Shown one piece after another: positions 1 through 10,577 of a DNA stretch of 64,000 nucleotides. This DNA comes from Sordariomycetes sp. S80-01Y. Lineage: Eukaryota > Ascomycota > Sordariomycetes. The stretch lies in assembly GCA_037042185.1 (NCBI GenBank), contig JAXQJY010000019.1:434001-498000 (forward strand). The letters are read 5' to 3'. The first letter of the stretch is position 1. Each line of letters starts with the position of its first letter. The notes beneath the pieces were generated by a model. The model saw nothing but the letters and a program-made list of their open reading frames with translations. It was not told the origin of the DNA and did no database searches. The position numbers and the translations under genes were made by a program.

Positions 1-608
1 GACCTCTCCGACCCGGCCTCCGTACCCTCCATCTTCGAGACCGTCAGGGCAAAGTTTGGCGCGCCCCCCAGCGTCTTTGTCTACAACGCTGCCACTATCA
101 CGTTTCCTCAAGACCAGAGCAACCCATTCTCGGTTCCGATTGAGGGCCTGAACTCGGATAATGCCGTGAACAACACCAGTGCTTATATTGCTGCCCGGGA
201 GGCGGTTGCCGGGTTCGAGACACTGAGTGCCGAGACTCCCAAGGCTTTCATATACACGGGAAACCTCTTCGCAGGAAAGGTTCTGCCGCTGCCGCTCTTC
301 GCATCGATTGGAATGAGCAAGAGCGCTGCGAGCTTCTGGGTCGGTTCGGCCTCGGAGTTTTACAAGGACAAGGGATACAAGTATGTCGTGGCCTTGCCTG
401 TCATCAGCAGAGTGCTAATTTCCGCCGCTTCTTCTACGCAGGTGAACGGAAGGTAGATGGGAGTCCAGTGAGCTTGGAAGAGTTGTCGGGCCCGGGTGCT
501 GCCCGATTTTATTTCCACTTGGCTGAGCAAAGTCCTGATGTCCCTTGGTACGCAACATTTGTCACTGGAAAGGGATATGTTCATTTTCCAGAGTCGTCCA
601 GGCATTAG
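1..608 (+). CDS. SDR-family oxidoreductase, 3' part only
   Basis: The window opens inside a short-chain dehydrogenase/reductase gene read in frame 1. Visible are a FVYNAAT segment, where the SDR family has NNAG, and a central helix containing SIGMSKSA. The residue four before the Lys is Ile, so the catalytic Tyr of the YxxxK motif appears to be absent, which suggests an atypical SDR. A well-formed C-terminus in another frame (VPWYATFVTGKGYVHF, stop 606-608) clearly belongs to the same protein. The junction near 381-441 is unresolved: the canonical intron 381-441 (gtatgt...cag, 61 bp) would put TGA right after GYK, while joining the C-terminal frame needs a 32-nt intron (381-412) that is too short. 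A frame-breaking indel or unusual splicing is possible. The Rossmann N-terminus lies outside the window and the substrate is unknown. Confidence 0.6.
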
Positions 609-1272
609 GGCCTGTCACCAGGCCGAATATGACAGATTCTTCTAGGATTAGTGACATGCGACCATACGGCACACGCAACCAAGGCAATAAGATCAACAGC
701 TTTCTTGATGTAGCACACGTTACTCACTGCCAATGGCTTCGATGTTGGCCAAGCACTGTAGAGACGAAGCTGAGTATTTAATAAGGTGACTTGCTTATTT
801 TTCTTCCTTGACCTGCCGATAGGCGTTGACTACGTCGCTTGTCGCATGGAAATCTTGAATCTCATGCGTATCCAAGATCATCATTTCCACAACCAGTTCC
901 CCCAATGATCTCTGGCTTTCTCAAGAGAGTTCAACCGTGGAGTAGACCCTTATGAAATGCTTCTAGGCTCGTTGAGGTCGGCCTCGTGCTTCGCTTAGGG
1001 TTGCCACGGCGCTCCGTGAAATGCTGCTGGACGTGGCAGGCTCTTCGCTGATCACCTAACTCGCGGAAAATCAGTGGATTTGTTATCTATGAGAAGCTTA
1101 AACCGCTTCTAATCATACCGAGCAAGTCATTTTGATCTGAAAGTAGGACTTTTCACGTGCTTCAGCTGTGAGGTCCATCGGACCTAGTTCACCGTCTCAT
1201 CGCCCTACTCACACAACTGCTCTTCGAGGGGTTCTCGCAGGATGGTTTACAATCTTGAATTACATAATTTAT
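609..1272. other. intergenic, tail-to-tail 3' regions
   Basis: Space between the converging SDR fragment and the glucarate dehydratase-like gene. Short ORFs here have no coding character and I see no repeat or RNA gene. Confidence 0.5.
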
Positions 1273-2544
1273 CTACCACTTGGGAATGTCGGCCGAGAAT
1301 CCTGGCTCGAATTTCTTCATGTAGGTGGTGTCGTCCCTCTTTCGCAACCCGCACTCTAGGTACTGCTTGTGCAGCCTCTGCAGCCTCTCACGATCTATCT
1401 CGACACCAAGTCCTGGAGTTTTGGGAACGACGACGCCTCCATCCGCCCATTTCAGAGCACCGTCGAGAACGACGTCCTCATCCCTACGCTTCCACGGCCA
1501 GTGGGTGTCGCAAGCGTAATCAAGGTTGGTGGTCGCTGCAGCGAGATGTGTCATGGCGGCGAGGGAGATGCCCAGATGGCTGTTGGAATGCATTGAAAGT
1601 CGCATGGCCCAAGTCGCGCAGATAGCAGCCAATGTCTGGGATTTGCGAAGGCCCCCCCAAAAGTGATGATCCGAGAGAACGACCTGGACTGCGTCTTGGA
1701 GGATCGAAGGCGGCAAATGGTCGAAAGCCACAACGGCCATATTCGTTGCAAGTGGCATTGCCGCTTCTTTTGCGACTGCTGACATCCCATCTATTCCACC
1801 GGCGGGGTCTTCTAGATACTCGACGATGTCTTTGAGTTCTCTTGCCACCCACTTGGAGGTTTCGACGGTCCACGCCGCGTTGGGGTCAAGTCGCGTTGGT
1901 ATCCCAGGGAAAGCCTTGTGCAACGCCTTGATGGCCTCAACCTCCTGTTCGGGAGGGAAAACGCCACCCTTGAGCTTGATTGCTTTGAATCCGTACTCGT
2001 TGATGATTTTCCGTGCTTGTTTCACCAAGCCCTCGGGATCCAGGGCAGCGCCGTACTCATCGTCGGCATCGCCTGGGTGTCCGGCCCATTTGTAGAATAA
2101 ATATGCAGAGTACTGGACCGAGTCTCTCACCCTTCCACCGAGTAGCTCACTCACGGGAACGCCTGCTAGCTTCCCTTGGATGTCCAAGCATGCGACTTCG
2201 AAGGGGGAGAAGACCTTGTCGCACACAGAGGCAGTCGTCACCATTCCAGCCATCCCGTCGCCACCAGACGAGCTGTTAGGGTCCAGTGATTCATTGCAGT
2301 GCCTGTATATACCATTGGTGTCGTAAACCGAAAGACCCTTTAGCCTATCGGCTGCTGCCTGCAAGCGCTCCAAGTGTGTGGCGTCCCCATAGGATTCTCC
2401 CAGACCGTACGTGTCGTCTGTGATGACTTCGATGATGCTACGCAAAGCGAATGGTTCGTGAACGCCAACGCTGTTGAGTAGTGGCATGTCATGAAAGGCC
2501 ACCGGCGTGATCACGACGTCTTTAATGACACTGCTCGACGGCAT
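1273..2544 (-). CDS. glucarate dehydratase-like enolase-superfamily enzyme
   Basis: Single-exon gene of 423 residues. Family knowledge: glucarate dehydratases abstract the alpha-proton of D-glucarate/L-idarate and eliminate water to give 5-keto-4-deoxyglucarate, using Mg2+. Visible are the KxK base pair (K190, K192), metal ligands D220, N222 and E245, the diagnostic Asn in LATNM (N268), and the Asp-His dyad D292 (SDHHFW) and H319 (MHSNSHLGISLA). These motifs follow bacterial GlucD closely, including the CDTHWPW segment. There is no signal peptide, so it is cytosolic. It is divergently paired with an MFS anion transporter, with a DapA-type enzyme further on, which supports a role in sugar-acid catabolism. 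The exact substrate (glucarate, galactarate or an aldonate) cannot be read from the sequence. The ATG at 2544 is the first in the frame and gives the family's normal N-terminus. Confidence 0.85.
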   Translation of the reverse strand: MPSSSVIKDVVITPVAFHDMPLLNSVGVHEPFALRSIIEVITDDTYGLGESYGDATHLERLQAAADRLKGLSVYDTNGIYRHCNESLDPNSSSGGDGMAGMVTTASVCDKVFSPFEVACLDIQGKLAGVPVSELLGGRVRDSVQYSAYLFYKWAGHPGDADDEYGAALDPEGLVKQARKIINEYGFKAIKLKGGVFPPEQEVEAIKALHKAFPGIPTRLDPNAAWTVETSKWVARELKDIVEYLEDPAGGIDGMSAVAKEAAMPLATNMAVVAFDHLPPSILQDAVQVVLSDHHFWGGLRKSQTLAAICATWAMRLSMHSNSHLGISLAAMTHLAAATTNLDYACDTHWPWKRRDEDVVLDGALKWADGGVVVPKTPGLGVEIDRERLQRLHKQYLECGLRKRDDTTYMKKFEPGFSADIPKW

Positions 2545-3235
2545 CCTTACTAGCTGTTCGTTGACCTATCCTTGGGCTTACAGGGTTGTCTGTGATGGAC
2601 ATGTACCGTCTTGAAGGACGCAATGAACCTGGTCAAGTTACGGTCTTCTTGAATAGCCCAAGATTATATCAGCAGCACCAAAGAGTTGGCCACGTCTTGC
2701 GCGGACCGGCATCGGCATGATTTCGGGGTGGTCTCCGACGCGCGAGCTTCTACATATCCGTGTACCTTTGCATCTACCGGCATGCCAAGGTAGGCCGGAC
2801 TAAATTCCATCAAAAGATGCAGTAAGCGGTTGCAAATCCGCTCCGTCCGCTAATGCCGGAAGATGCAGCGGGTTTAGACCTGATTGGAGAAGTTGGGGTG
2901 ATAAGTCGCAACCATAGCCACGGTCGACAGCCGCGGGACTGAGTCGTGACCCTGGAGGTGACTTTTCCGTGTCGATCCAGGCCCGTCCCCGCACCTGGAG
3001 CGCGGAGGTTACATGCTGGTGCTGATCCGTAAGTGGGAGCACTTCCGAGACCTGGGGAAAATGGGGAAATGAGGAGTCTGGGGTTGGGAGGCTCGTCCAC
3101 GCGAGACACGGATATCCAAGACACGATTGTGTATATCATCGACACGTGCCGTCGCCCCATCCTCCGGCGATCAACAACAGCTTGTGTTCGTTCCAGACAG
3201 CTTCTTTCGAGTCCTTGTCTTATCAACCTGTCATC
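2545..3235. promoter_or_regulatory. shared divergent promoter region
   Basis: This 691-bp stretch separates the two start codons of the dehydratase (minus) and the transporter (plus), so both promoters must lie here. That arrangement would allow joint control. I see CGG-rich patches but no motif I can assign to a regulator. Confidence 0.45.
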
Positions 3236-4894
3236 ATGGCTGCAGTGCGGGGCTCAACGGAGAAGAACGACATTGAGTCGCTCAAAGACAACCATGTCGA
3301 GTCGACGACGCAGGCCATCGACATCGCGGGCTTCCGAGTGTTTGGCTTGGACCCTGCCGATGCTGACTTCTTCACCAGCTACCCCGAGGAGAAGCGTCGC
3401 AAGGTCTTCCGCAAGGTCGACTTCCGCCTCGTCCCCATGCTGGCCTTGCTGTACCTGATCTGCCACATCGACAGAGCCAACATCGGCAATGCCAAGATTG
3501 AGGGAATGGTCGAGGACCTGGGCATGACTGGTGTCCAGTATAACATCGTCCTGTCGATCTTCTTCATCCCATATGTCCTCCTCGAAGTCCCCAGCAACAT
3601 CATTCTCAAGAAATTCAAGCGCCCTTCCACCTACATTGGCATTCTTGCTCTTGGCTGGGGAATCGTCATGACTTGTACCGGCCTGGTCCAGAACTTTGGT
3701 GGTTTGATGGGAACGCGCATTCTTCTTGGTATTTTTGAGTGAGTCTGCCTCAACATAAGCCCTTCAACAACCTGGCTAATCAGACTACCACAGGGCTGGT
3801 TTCTTCCCCGGTGCCATCTATCTTTGCAGCTACTGGTACATGCCGAGGGACCTGGCCGCCCGCATCTCATACTTCTATTGCGCCAGTGCTCTGTCCGGTG
3901 CCTTCTCCGGTCTTTTGGCCGCGGGTATTGCTGAGATGGACGGTGTCGGTGGCTATGAGGGTTGGCGATGGATCTTCATCCTGGAGGGCCTCGCCACTGT
4001 TGTCCTTGGTGTTTGCTGCTTCTTCCTGCTCATTGACACTCCTGCTCTCTCCAAACGCTGGCTTGAGCCTGATGAGATTCGATACCTCGAGTTGAGCATG
4101 TTCATCAAGCAGGGTGGTGGCTTCAAGGACGAGACTTCCGTGAAATGGAAAGACCTGAAGATGGTCCTCACAAACTGGCGCATCTACGTCCAGGCTTACT
4201 TCCTTCTGTGCCAGTCTGCCCTATCATACGGTATGTATAGGTCCAATCCTAACAGATGCCTTCCACTTACAGGTCAACAGGCATCAAATTTACTCTGCCG
4301 ACCATTACCAAGTCTATGGGCTTCAGCACCACTGTTGCCCAGCTGACTTCAGCTCCCCCATACGTTGCTGCAGCCATCTCTGCAATCGTCTTCGCCAAGA
4401 TCTCCGATCGCTTTTACTGGCGCATGCCCTTCGTGGTCGCTCCCATGGCAATCGTCACAACGGCATACTCCATCATCATCTCGCTCAACGGTGCCCTTGA
4501 GGCGAAGAAGGGTGTGGCCTACTTCTCCGTCGTACTGGCTGTCATTGGTATCTACCCCATTCAGGCGGCCGCGGCTTCCTGGAACGCAAACAACATCGCC
4601 CCGTCTTCTCGCCGAGCTATCGGCATTGCCCTCATGAACTGTGTCGGTAATGTCGGTGGTATTGTTGGCTCCTTCATGTACCTGGAGAGCGAGAACCCGA
4701 AATACTACACTGGCTTCGGTCTCAGCTTAGCGTTTGGTGCCAGTGGAATGATAGTTGCTTTGCTGTTGGAGTGGAGCTACAAGCACGCCAACAGCCGCAA
4801 GGCTAAGATTGCCGACGAGGCCAAGGCTAAGTACACTGAGGAGGAACTGTTCGAGATGGGAGACAGATCTCCTCTGTTCAAGCACGTTTTGTAA
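3236..4894 (+). CDS. MFS transporter, anion:cation symporter (Dal5-like)
   Basis: Three exons, 3236-3738, 3794-4230 and 4281-4894, joined by 55- and 50-bp introns, give 517 residues. The start is ATG 3236 (MAAVRGSTEKND). The cytosolic N-terminus (about 60 residues) is followed by KVDFRLVPMLALLYL, LCHIDRANIGNAKI and GTRILLGIFEAGFFPGAIYL, which are hallmarks of the allantoate/nicotinate permease (ACS) family with 12 membrane helices. Fungal members import small organic anions such as allantoate, nicotinate, tartrate and uronates. The head-to-head position with the glucarate dehydratase-like gene suggests import of the same acid, which is an inference. The second and third exons join in phase through GGC, giving SYGIKFTLPTITKS, which confirms the splice. 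Confidence 0.88.
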
Positions 4895-5415
4895 TTGCGC
4901 AGAGAGCTACAGGTTATCTGGAGCACTTTGTAAGGAGCACATTTGGATGTCTTTAGCACAAGTATAGCGGAGCGTAAAGATCATAGCAAGCACCAGCTTT
5001 CCAGTAATGAGATTGATCCATAATGGAAGAAATCACCGTCTAGAATGGCCAAAGTATTTAAACGTGTCGATTTCTTACTCAGCAGTTATAGAGGTCGAGA
5101 GAAATGCCCTGAATACGTGGCATCGGAGCGAGCATCTGTAGCAGGAATACAGCCCTGCGTTTTTCAACCAGCAGGTGCACAACTTCTGCTGAACCTCAGC
5201 TGAAGACTCGAAAGGATTATCAATGGCTAAATGACTGGAAGAAGGCGATTCACAGTCCGCGTCGTAGCCAAGCTCGGGCTTAGTCCATTTCCAAATCACT
5301 TCTGGGAACACGATATGCAAGCAAGCTTGAGATGCTTGTTTCACTTGTCGAGTGGGTGATTTCGACATTGTAAATTGAAATTGGCACATATTCTGGGAAG
5401 AAACCACTAGACTGA
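4895..5415. other. intergenic between convergent genes
   Basis: 3' flanks of the transporter and the DapA-type gene. The minus-strand ORFs overlapping this interval have no domain and poor codon character, so I call nothing. Confidence 0.45.
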
Positions 5416-6456
5416 TCATGCAACAACGCTCGTTCCGTTGGTGAAACCATTGATGGCACCATTGACGATTCCGTTCGTTACTCCGTTGACGGTAGCGAGC
5501 TTCGCCTTTGCCCGCAGGTCCGCTTCTATGGGAACCAAACTCTCGATACCGTTCTCGATTAACTTCTTGGTAGCCTCATTTGGCTCCACGTAAGGCCTTC
5601 TGGGCTTCAGCTTCTCCAAGGCACCCTCTATGCCCGCCGCTTTCGCCGTGTTCAACGCAGCCGCGTACTTGACAGAAGCGATGCCCGCTTTGCACGGCTG
5701 CTCCGCCAGAGCCGCCACTTTGTGAAGCTCCATAGCTTCTTTGAGCTTTCCTTGCATGTACAAGTCGTAAATGCGGACGATGGTCCGAGGGAAGACATTT
5801 GCAAACCCAGCAATGGTTCCGGCTGAGCCAGAGGCCAGTCCTCCGATCAAGAAGTCTGACTGACCGCCATAGATAGCGAATCTCTCTGGTGGAAATTCAG
5901 CAGAAAGTCTCGTGATCTTCGCTACAGCGCCGCAGGTCAACTTAACGCCAACAATCTTGTCATGCTTTCTTGCCAGCGCAGCAATGGTAGCCGAATCGAG
6001 ATCAATCCCGTTGCAAACGACTGGGAAGTTGTAGATGACGATTGGGAGCTGACTTTTGCTCGCAACCTCGTCGAAGAAGTTCCCGACAACCTCGGGCGTC
6101 GTTTGCTTGCCGAAGTAAGCTGGAGGCAACAGAAGGCAGTAGTTCGCGCCAGCATCGGCTGCGTCCGAGATGTACTCAAGAACCTGCTTCGTTCCATGTC
6201 CGCCAACACCTGCCATGATTGGAAATGAAGGCCCGCATGCCTGACGTGCTGTTTCTAGCAAAAGTTTGCGTTCTTCGCGAGTGAGCAGGAAGGTCTCTGA
6301 GTTGGTACCCAAGACGACGAGTCCAGCAAGGCCTGTTTTTGACAGGTAAGAGTAGTACTTTGCTTGAGCTTCAGTGTCGATAGTGTCGGTTTCATGATCA
6401 AAGAAGGTGATAGTGGGCGCCCAGACGCCGCTGGCTGGTGTGCTTGGCAATGACAT
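5416..6456 (-). CDS. DapA-family aldolase/dehydratase
   Basis: Single-exon gene of 346 residues. The dihydrodipicolinate synthase/N-acetylneuraminate lyase fold is clear: VLGTNSETFLLTREER is the substrate-loop motif near residues 48-63, Y142 in VIYNFP is the catalytic Tyr, K172 in VGVKLTCG is the Schiff-base Lys, and YGGQSDFLIGGLASGSAG follows. Fungal relatives include 2-keto-3-deoxy-acid aldolases of the galacturonate and rhamnonate pathways, and the family also includes 5-keto-4-deoxyglucarate dehydratase. With a GlucD-type dehydratase next door, cleavage or dehydration of a 2-keto-3-deoxy or 5-keto-4-deoxy acid is the best inference. The last 30 residues form an odd tail in which Asn-Gly recurs every four residues (NGVTNGIVNGAINGFTNGT), absent from the core family. 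There is no signal peptide. Confidence 0.87.
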   Translation of the reverse strand: MSLPSTPASGVWAPTITFFDHETDTIDTEAQAKYYSYLSKTGLAGLVVLGTNSETFLLTREERKLLLETARQACGPSFPIMAGVGGHGTKQVLEYISDAADAGANYCLLLPPAYFGKQTTPEVVGNFFDEVASKSQLPIVIYNFPVVCNGIDLDSATIAALARKHDKIVGVKLTCGAVAKITRLSAEFPPERFAIYGGQSDFLIGGLASGSAGTIAGFANVFPRTIVRIYDLYMQGKLKEAMELHKVAALAEQPCKAGIASVKYAAALNTAKAAGIEGALEKLKPRRPYVEPNEATKKLIENGIESLVPIEADLRAKAKLATVNGVTNGIVNGAINGFTNGTSVVA

Positions 6457-7264
6457 GATGTGCGGTAGTGAGTCAAGTGGATTGAAGGAGAAGTGAATGC
6501 ACTTTCAAAAAAAGGGAACGCAACTGTGTTGACAGAATCCTTTCGGCGCGCAAAGTCTGTGTAAGAGAAAGGCTAGACGCGTTGAGAAATATGTAAAAAC
6601 CCCGTCTGAGTGGTGGACAGATTTCCGGCTCGTACCCGGCCTTGAGAACAGCCGATCGCGGCGCGCATGTATCACATGAAATGGCCCCTTCAATGAAGAT
6701 TACAGTATGCTGGTTTGGACCGCGAAAGCCGTCTATTTCCTAATCCCCAAAAGCTTGTAGCCGAGTTGCTTCACGAGTTAGACACTCCCATCAATGACTA
6801 GATGCGGCTCGCTTTGGAAACCTCGTCAACGAACCCATACTGAACGGAAACTCGCCCGGAATAGAGTGAACATCGGAATTCACGCTGGGACTCCCAAGAA
6901 TGCGCTCTTGACCCTCGGAAAGCGATAAGAGCGACGGGTTGGGAGTGGATTCACGGAGATGTAGAGGTCATGGGGCTGGAAGGGAGGCCACGACGCCGTG
7001 TGGGTACGGAAAAGGGGCACCCCGCACGGAAATGTCGATATTCCCCAAGGCCATCATCCGTGGAAGTGGAGAAGTTGCGATTTTCCAGTGATCCGCGCTG
7101 ATGAGGGGAACGATTGCACGATGATGAAGCACTCGGGCTTTCCGCGGGGTTTTCTGTGATTTTCCTGTATCTTAAACTTCAATTGATCTAATCACAGAAC
7201 AACTCGTGATTCTCACTATTTGCTACCCTTCAAGTCACAACTTCTGTCGCACTAAACCCTCAAG
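6457..7264. promoter_or_regulatory. divergent promoter region (aldolase / SDR)
   Basis: This 808-bp gene-free stretch lies between two divergent start codons. It includes G/C-rich blocks near 6940-7150 and a pyrimidine-rich leader just before the SDR start. I recognise no specific operator. Confidence 0.4.
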
Positions 7265-8185
7265 ATGCCGACTTCAATGTCTCAACGCCTGGAAGGCAAG
7301 ACTATCCTGATCACCGGTGCCTCGTCTGGCATTGGCCGATCGACAGCCTTCGAATTCGCCCGCACAAGCCCAAAGAGCCTGAAGCTGATTCTGACTGCTC
7401 GCCGCGTCGACAGCCTGAAGCAGATCGCGTCCGACATCACCAAGGAAGTCGGTGACGGTGTCAAGGTTCTTCCGGTCGGCCTTGACGTGAGCAATGCGGA
7501 TGAGGTGCGGAGCTTCTTGGGCAAGCTGCCTGCGGAATTCCAAGAGGTGGATGTCCTTGTAAACAATGCGTAAGTAATCACACTAGAAATGCAAGATCAG
7601 GAACTGACCGTTGGAACAGAGGTCTAGTCAAGGGCGTTGCCAAAGCCCCTGAGATCAAGGAAGAGGACACCGCAGTGATGTTCGCTACCAACGTCACCGG
7701 TCTTATCAACATGACACAAGCTATCCTCCCCAGCATGCTCAAGCGCAACAACGGCGAAGGTGCGGGAGACATTATCAACATCGGTTCGATCGCCGGTCGG
7801 GAGCCATATGTTGGTGGAAGCATCTACTGCGCCACTAAGGCGGCAGTGCGGTCTTTCACGGATAGTCTGCGAAAGGAGCTAATCGCCAAGAGAGTGCGAG
7901 TCATTGGTATTGATCCCGGCCAAGTTGAAACCGAGTTCTCGGTGGTGAGGTTCTACGGCGACAAGTCGAAAGCTGATGCTGTCTATGCGTAAGTGTCTGG
8001 CAAAAGAACAATTACAGATACCCTTGCTAATGTTTCAAAGGGGCTGCGAGCCGCTAACACCGGATGACATTGCCGAATCAATTGTTTTTGCGGCTGGTAG
8101 GAGGGAGAATGTGGTCATTGCGGACACCTTGATCTTCCCCAATCACCAAGCGGCAGCAACCATCATGCATAAGAAGTCAGCATAA
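7265..8185 (+). CDS. classical SDR, YMR226C/YdfG-like hydroxy-acid dehydrogenase
   Basis: Three exons, 7265-7569, 7620-7988 and 8041-8185, with 50- and 52-bp introns give 272 residues. The NADP-binding TGASSGIG motif lies near residues 18-25, VLVNNAGL follows, then NIGSIAG (catalytic Ser) and YCATK (catalytic Tyr and Lys). The [16 protein letters not shown] and PLTPDDIAE segments are typical of the yeast YMR226C / E. coli YdfG group, which oxidise 3-hydroxy acids and reduce semialdehydes including malonic semialdehyde. In this cluster a plausible job is reduction of a semialdehyde product such as tartronate semialdehyde, but that is inference. The 3' exon junction falls in an AG-GCTGCGAGCC context that keeps the conserved Y-A-G-C-E-P run in frame. 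Confidence 0.87.
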
Positions 8186-8345
8186 GCGATGTGGGTGCTT
8201 ATATACTTCAATGATAGACTATAGATTCACTTGAACATGCAACATGCAAGAAGCGCGATAAACATTAGTGGTGGTATATCATTGCTACAATCACATCCGA
8301 ATGTCACCGACCCCGCCACGGTGATCTGAACAAAGTATCCTACTT

Positions 8346-10577
8346 TTACATACCGAACGTGTCATCTTGGTGGAATATGTCGAGATTACCCAAGCCAGAG
8401 GTGACCATCGATGCAAATTGTTCCCAACCCTGAAACCCTTCGAAACCGCCCAGTGTGTCCGCGGGCATACCGTTGAAATCCATGCCGCCCCCGTCACCCA
8501 TCATACCCGCGTAGTTCGTCATGTTGCTCGGACTTGGATCCACAGGCACTGACGCTTCGAAGCCATCGACTCTCGAGACGCCCTCGAACCCCTCCAGGTC
8601 AATGGTTGGATGTAGCCTCTTGATCTGCCGTATCGCCTCAACGCGTAGCTCTTCCAACACAAGGCAGTATCGTTCAAGAAGGGAGCCTTTTTGGGCGATG
8701 ATGGCCATATGAGATTGACAACGTGTCGCAGCGGCGAAGTGGCGGGCATACGTATCAGGTGGTGACGCCCATTCCTGGATGACGAAAATGTAGAGTACCA
8801 TAGCTGCTGTGAAAGCGAAGTAGGCAGTTATCTAAGATCATGTTAGCGATGACCGGAAGCGGAACCGCAGTAGATTCGAGAGGCGACAAACCCAAAATGC
8901 GTGGAACATCTGTCCACTCCCCATAATCTCATCAATAGTAGTCATGGAGTCTAGGGCGGCTTTGAGACATTGTGCGATGCTGTTGCTGTCCTGAGTGGCC
9001 TCGTTCCCGTTCACGCCATCTTGCGGGGATATTTTAGCGAAGTTGTTGAGAAGTGACTGCCGATGCGTGAGGATGATGGCATGCCAGTATGTCAGATTGA
9101 GAACGTTTCGCTGTCTCTGGTAGATCGGGACGATGAGGGAGGTGCTGAAGAACTCGGCGTCAAGAAAACGCGATAGCTCTGTTCGCCATCGCTGCAGTTC
9201 TACCGATATTTGCTGCGTCTCTTCTACTCTGCGCGCATTTGAGATCGGCTTGATGGAATATAAGCTTTTCAGTATCCTGCTAATAATCTTCGCAAGTCTA
9301 GTCTGTCAGCCATACCTGAATTTAAGGAGCCAGGAAACTTACTTCATGTGCGCTAATGGAGCGAGCATGATCGAATAACCCCGGTCTAGAGCTGCCATGT
9401 TGACGCTATCGCGAGTGATCTCGTGGTCTTCCACGCACCACGGTAGCTCCACGTCAATGTCATCATCATGGAACGACCTCGGTCTACCCAAGGATACGCT
9501 CAGATAGGCATCAAGCGTGTAGGCACACCAGAATGTCCGGCGCCGACTCTCGACCTCAATGTGATTCAGCCCGCTCGAAGAGCCCGGGATCTTGTTTCTG
9601 TTGAGGCCAATAGCCAGTGCCAGATTCGTGACTGTTCCGAACTGACTCCAGCAGTGATTGACGCGCGATTGTGTCAAGAGGTAGTAGCACTGTAGAAGAC
9701 GTGCTTGAACGCTTGTCAGCCTGATCGAGCCACTTTCTTTCGACAGCTGGTGTTCAGCGGCCAGAAAGTATCGGGAGCTGTCACGTCAGCATAGCCGGTA
9801 AATGGTCACTCCGGTAGACACATACCTCAGGTCCGTCGGCCCCGGTCTATCGTTTTCGGGCATGTACACACGCGCATGAGCAAATATCATGAACAATAAC
9901 GCGATCTTGGCGCAAGCAGAAGAATTACCATCGCGCATGGTCCCGAGGGTGTCGTAAAACTCGACAAACCATTCCTGCAGCGTGGGCCTGTGGAGGAACC
10001 TGTACGTTGGCATGGCGAAGTCGAAATAGCGATCAAACAGCCTCTGCGCATCATCTCGAGGTAGCACCATGCAGAAGGAGGGATCGAAGTCGGGAGGCTG
10101 AAGAGGAGCATCGCCGAATGTGAAGATGCTGCTCGGGGCGGAGAACGCTATAGCCTGGTGAAGTCGTTTCTGGACCCTGAGAAGAAAGGAAACTCCAGAG
10201 GCCGGTCCGATGTAATGTCCCTGAAGATCCTCTTGCGGCTCCTGCGGTGATGGCTGCCTCTCGGGCTCAGTTGCCGACGGCTCTTCCTGCAACTCGGATG
10301 TCGAGGGAGTCTCGCTCTGCTGCTGGTCCACCCAGCCGCCCTCGACCACCGTGGGGATGGTCGGCAGACGCCCTCTGGCATATGAAGAGTTGAAAGTGCA
10401 CTGATCTTTCGCCCGCATGCAAAACTCGCAAGGTTGAGTGCCATTGCACTTGATCTTGCGGCGCTTGCAACGGTCACAGGCACGCGTGACCCTCACACGC
10501 TCCTGGTTCCTTGAGCGACGCCGCGGGGGCGGACGAGGCTGAGTCTCATCTGCAAGGCTTTGGCGGTGCGGAGCCAT
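8346..10577 (-). CDS. Zn2Cys6 transcription factor with Fungal_trans domain
   Basis: Four exons on the minus strand (10577-9826, 9777-9343, 9297-8892, 8831-8346), with introns of 48, 45 and 60 bp, give 692 residues in one consistent frame. The binuclear zinc cluster is C34-C37-C44-C50-C53-C60 (RACDRCKRRKIKC...PCEFC), preceded by an Arg/Pro-rich stretch. The middle homology region follows, with ALFLRPTL-like and RRRTFWCAYTLDAYLS motifs and SLGRPRSFHDDDIDVELP. The reading frame is open for 82 codons upstream of 10577, but MAPHRQS gives the usual short N-terminus. The gene converges with the SDR and borders the catabolic cluster, so it is the obvious candidate regulator of it. That link is positional only. 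Confidence 0.86.

Noticed and set aside
5075-5462. Minus-strand ORFs downstream of the DapA-type gene
   Set aside because: No domain, poor composition, lie in the 3' flank of two convergent genes.
2885-7078. Shared 11-mer tggagaagttg in the two divergent promoters of the sugar-acid cluster (near 2886 and 7068)
   Set aside because: A single shared 11-mer in 1.5 kb is weak, flanks differ, and no third copy was seen.
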